Positions 13,690-16,447 of a DNA stretch of 16,447 nucleotides are shown here, in pieces. Within the stretch, counting starts at the first letter, position 1, and each line of letters opens with the position of its first letter. The stretch is from CAYXVU01 sp964468725 (GTDB lineage Bacteria; Acidobacteriota; Blastocatellia; UBA7656), in NCBI GenBank assembly GCA_964468725.1, contig CAYXVU010000134.1, positions 1 through 16,447 on the forward strand, given 5' to 3'. The notes beneath the pieces were generated by a model, which saw only the letters and a program-made list of their open reading frames with translations, was not told where the DNA came from and made no database searches. The position numbers and the translations under genes were made by a program.

Positions 13690-16413
13690 CCGGATTTTCA
13701 GAGTAGTCGCCTGACCCCGACCGATAGCTGCCATTCGCCTACGACACCCCATGATCCGAGCGCTTTGCCTGCTGCGGCTGAGCAGCATACTTCATCTGCG
13801 GCAGCGAGCGAATCAAGCGATGCGTTGATTGCGGGTGAGCCGAAGACCTCGCTTGTTGATGCGGATTTGGGCTTCCATCTTCACCCCTCCCCTTTGTCAT
13901 CGCATTTAGCGAACCTCGCGCTTATCACCCTTGCATTGGTTGTGATGTTCTGGCGCGTCTTCTTTCTAGGCGAAACCTTCGTAGACGTTGACGCTCTGCA
14001 TAATCAACTGCCGTGGGGCTACGCGGCAGGACAGAATGATTATCCCTACAATCGGCGCGACCTGACCGATACCTATATCACCCGCGACTATTTTGTCGTT
14101 GCAGCCTATCGTGATGGCGAGTTGCCATTGTGGAATCCGTACACGATGGCCGGACATCCGATTTACGCCGATGGGGTGACGCGGATGTTTTCGCCCTTTC
14201 TGTTGTTTTACACCTTTCTGGATGTGCCGCTTGGTTATTCGGTCGCGCGGATATTCGAATTGCTGTGCGCGGCAATCTTCTTCTACCTGTTTTTGATTGG
14301 CATCGGGCGCAGCCCGCACGGCTCGCTGATGGGCGTGTTGGTCTTCACCTTTTCGGCGCATTCGATGCTGCATTTGACCGGGCTAGGTTGGTGGAGCGGG
14401 CTGATGTGGTTGCCGCTCATCCTGCTCTTTGTAGACCGCGCAGCGCAGCGGCGCAGTTACCAACAAGCGATCTTCGCGGGCATCTTTTTGGCCGCACAAT
14501 TCTTCTGTGGCTGGATGCAGAATCAAATCTATTATGTCGGCGCGATTGTTCTGTATTACCTCTTTTTCGCATGGCGATTTCGGCAGGCAAAGGGAGAAGG
14601 GAAGTGGTGGCAACCGCTCGCTTGGTTAGCCGTGACGTTGGTTGTCGGTTTCGGACTCGCGGCAACGCAGTGGTTGCCGGTGATGGAATTGCTGCGCTAT
14701 TCGAATCGGAAGATCGTGCCGACGGAGATCGGCTACATCTATCTGCCGCCTTGGTATCTGCTCACCTTCATCTTTCCGAATCTCTTTGGCGAAGCCGACG
14801 ACGCGCGCATGTTGACGCTCTTTACGGGACTCAATGTTTCGCGCGACCACATTTTATATATCGGCATTGCCGCCCTGCTGCCTCTGAGCTTCTGTTTATA
14901 TGTCTTCAGACGCGCGCGCCGCTCACCGACGAGCGATGAAGCGAACCCAGCGATGCGCGAGGTTATGGATGATGATTCCCGATTGCGCCTGAGCTTTTTG
15001 TTGACCCTCGCCGGGTTGGCCTTCGTCGTAATGATGGCTGCGCCGATTTATGTTCACGTCACGCGATTCATTCCGGTGTTGCAAGTCATTCGCGTCATCG
15101 TGCGCGTGTGGGTGCTGTTGATCTTTGCGCTCGCGGCATTGGTGGCTTTCGGCAGCGATTGGTTGCGGGTTGCGCCGCGCGCCTTGCTCGAATCATTTTG
15201 GCGACCGGCGCATCGCTTTGCTTGGGCAATCGTCGGATTGGTGATGATTGCCATCATGGCGTCCTATGGGTTGCAGCGATCCGGTTTTGCCGCCGAGATC
15301 GAAGGGCGCGGCAAACTGGCTTTTCTGCGTCGCGCCGCCAACGCGCTGGCCGCGCAATTCACGCCGCCTAATGTTGACATCCTTCTGCCCGTCATTTTGC
15401 TCTTCGTCACTTTGTGGCTGGCGAAACGCTTCGCCGTCGGCAAACTGTCTCATCGAATCTTCTTTGCGGCGTTGGTTGTTTTGTTGCTTGCGGATCTGTT
15501 TTGGAACGACCGGCAATTTACCAAGACCTATGATCGCGCTCAGGTCTTTCCGCAGACTGCCGTTACGGATTTGCTGCGCTCGTTGCCGCCGGGTCGGGTA
15601 TTGGTTGCGCCATCGGGGATGGAGTCGAATCGTCGGGCTGCGGAGATGGCGGGCGAAGAGAAGATCATCGCGCCGCCGAATACCTTGCTCGCCTATCAGA
15701 TTCCAGCGGTCGCCGGAAAGAATCAACAATTCCCGCGTTGGTATCGCGACTATGCCGCGCTCATCGAGCCACAACCGTATCTGAGCCACGTCGTATTTGA
15801 ACAATCGCAGTCGCGCTTTTTCGACCTGCTCAACGTGCGCTACTTGCTCACCCATGACACGCGCGTTGTGCCGCCTAATTACGAATGGCTAGCCACCGTC
15901 GAAGGGGTGTCGGTTTACGAAAACAAGACGGCTCTGCCGCGCGCCTTTTTGGTCGGCAATGAAGTTCGGGTGAGCAATGCGAAGGAAGCGGGCAACGCGC
16001 TTGCCGATGAGCAGTTCGACCCGCAGCGCAGTGTAGTTATCGAGATGCCGCTCGAAACGGTTCACGCCGTCAACATTCAAAATCTGTCTGGCAACGCCGA
16101 AATCATCGAAGACCGACGCAATCGCGTCGCCATCGCCACCGACTGCCAAACGGGAAGCCTCTTAGTGCTGAGTGACAATTACTATCCCGGCTGGCGCGCG
16201 ACGATTGATGGCAAAGAGGCGGAAATTTACCGCGCCAACCTGACGATGCGCGCGGTTCGATTACCCGCCGGAGCGCATACCGTCGTCTTCGAATTTGCGC
16301 CCGCGACTTTGCGCATCGCCTTCGGCATCAGCTTAGCGACATTGGCAGGCGTGAGTGTTGCGCTGATAGGGATAGCTGCGCGCCGCCGCCGGTTGGCGAG
16401 AAACCGATGGTGA
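13678..16413 (+). CDS. YfhO-family membrane protein (GT-C glycosyltransferase-like)
   Basis: A 911-residue integral membrane protein. After a low-complexity, Ser/Ala/Pro-rich N-terminus (1 to about 75) come many TM helices, beginning with LALITLALVVMFWRVFFLG (80-98). Family marks are the acidic loop VDVDALHNQLPWG (102-114), then GELPLWNPYTMAGHPIYAD (147-165). The C-terminal soluble part contains LLVLSDNYYPGWRATIDG and VRLPAGAHTVVFEFAP, ahead of a last TM helix and a basic tail. These blocks are typical of the YfhO family. Firmicute YfhO proteins work in lipoteichoic acid or other surface polymer glycosylation using lipid-linked sugars; the same role here is inferred. The start ATG lies in the heptamer repeat; no other Met occurs before the first helix, so the N-terminal 75 residues depend on this choice. 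It is last in the visible plus-strand row. Confidence 0.88.
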   Translation: MKDEPDFQSSRLTPTDSCHSPTTPHDPSALPAAAEQHTSSAAASESSDALIAGEPKTSLVDADLGFHLHPSPLSSHLANLALITLALVVMFWRVFFLGETFVDVDALHNQLPWGYAAGQNDYPYNRRDLTDTYITRDYFVVAAYRDGELPLWNPYTMAGHPIYADGVTRMFSPFLLFYTFLDVPLGYSVARIFELLCAAIFFYLFLIGIGRSPHGSLMGVLVFTFSAHSMLHLTGLGWWSGLMWLPLILLFVDRAAQRRSYQQAIFAGIFLAAQFFCGWMQNQIYYVGAIVLYYLFFAWRFRQAKGEGKWWQPLAWLAVTLVVGFGLAATQWLPVMELLRYSNRKIVPTEIGYIYLPPWYLLTFIFPNLFGEADDARMLTLFTGLNVSRDHILYIGIAALLPLSFCLYVFRRARRSPTSDEANPAMREVMDDDSRLRLSFLLTLAGLAFVVMMAAPIYVHVTRFIPVLQVIRVIVRVWVLLIFALAALVAFGSDWLRVAPRALLESFWRPAHRFAWAIVGLVMIAIMASYGLQRSGFAAEIEGRGKLAFLRRAANALAAQFTPPNVDILLPVILLFVTLWLAKRFAVGKLSHRIFFAALVVLLLADLFWNDRQFTKTYDRAQVFPQTAVTDLLRSLPPGRVLVAPSGMESNRRAAEMAGEEKIIAPPNTLLAYQIPAVAGKNQQFPRWYRDYAALIEPQPYLSHVVFEQSQSRFFDLLNVRYLLTHDTRVVPPNYEWLATVEGVSVYENKTALPRAFLVGNEVRVSNAKEAGNALADEQFDPQRSVVIEMPLETVHAVNIQNLSGNAEIIEDRRNRVAIATDCQTGSLLVLSDNYYPGWRATIDGKEAEIYRANLTMRAVRLPAGAHTVVFEFAPATLRIAFGISLATLAGVSVALIGIAARRRRLARNRW

Positions 16414-16447
16414 TAAAGAGTCTGCGGTCGCTGACTCGATAGGCTCA

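Noticed and set aside
15193..15855. A 220-codon open frame on the minus strand inside the YfhO-like gene
   Set aside because: The translation is rich in Arg/Gln with no family motif, and it lies opposite a gene whose plus-strand product has clear YfhO motifs. It is a reverse-frame shadow of GC-rich coding DNA.
16418..16437. GAGTC...GACTC inverted repeat after the YfhO-like stop
   Set aside because: Only 5-bp arms with a 10-base spacer and no T-run, and the window ends directly after. Too weak to call a terminator.

Overview
The window looks like chromosomal DNA of a free-living, GC-rich, didermal-type bacterium. The best guess is Acidobacteriota (Blastocatellia-like) or a neighbouring phylum. 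The hints are the protein styles, a Uma2-family gene, alkaline-phosphatase-superfamily proteins ending in a 'RLRALGY' tail, and a tandem ATGAAGG heptamer at a gene start. No rRNA, tRNA or marker protein is present, so this placement is an inference. No CRISPR array, insertion sequence or phage gene was seen.

Left part (1-8789). After the 3' end of an amidohydrolase gene on the plus strand (2-142), seven genes lie in a row on the minus strand, and nearly all concern membrane transport. In transcription order they are: a long APC amino-acid permease with a C-terminal extension (8789-6843); a two-domain universal stress protein (6751-5912); a sodium:neurotransmitter-symporter (NSS/SNF) family transporter (5832-4162); its very small membrane partner, overlapping it by ATGA (4165-4010); a hairpin; a two-helix membrane protein of unknown function (3892-3320); a second APC permease (3226-1661); a 15-bp-stem hairpin; and a CPA2 cation/proton antiporter (1553-168). 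Together they suggest an amino-acid uptake and ion-homeostasis island with a stress-signalling protein embedded in it.

Middle (8790-9114). A 325-bp divergent intergenic region separates the two halves. It holds a perfect 22-bp palindrome (GTGTCA-N6-TGACAC core) just upstream of the long permease, a possible promoter, and an 8-bp-stem hairpin in the presumed leader of the plus-strand genes.

Right part (9115-16413). Five plus-strand genes are tightly spaced: adenylylsulfate kinase (cysC), a soluble alkaline-phosphatase-superfamily hydrolase, a Uma2-family putative nuclease, a second and paralogous hydrolase, and a large YfhO-type membrane protein (GT-C-like). The two hydrolases look like a tandem duplication later split by the lower-GC Uma2 gene. 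CysC makes PAPS, YfhO-type proteins act in surface glycan modification, and the hydrolases belong to a fold that cleaves phosphate or sulfate esters. The set may therefore serve sulfated or phosphorylated surface-glycan metabolism. That joint role is a hypothesis; no sulfotransferase lies inside the window.
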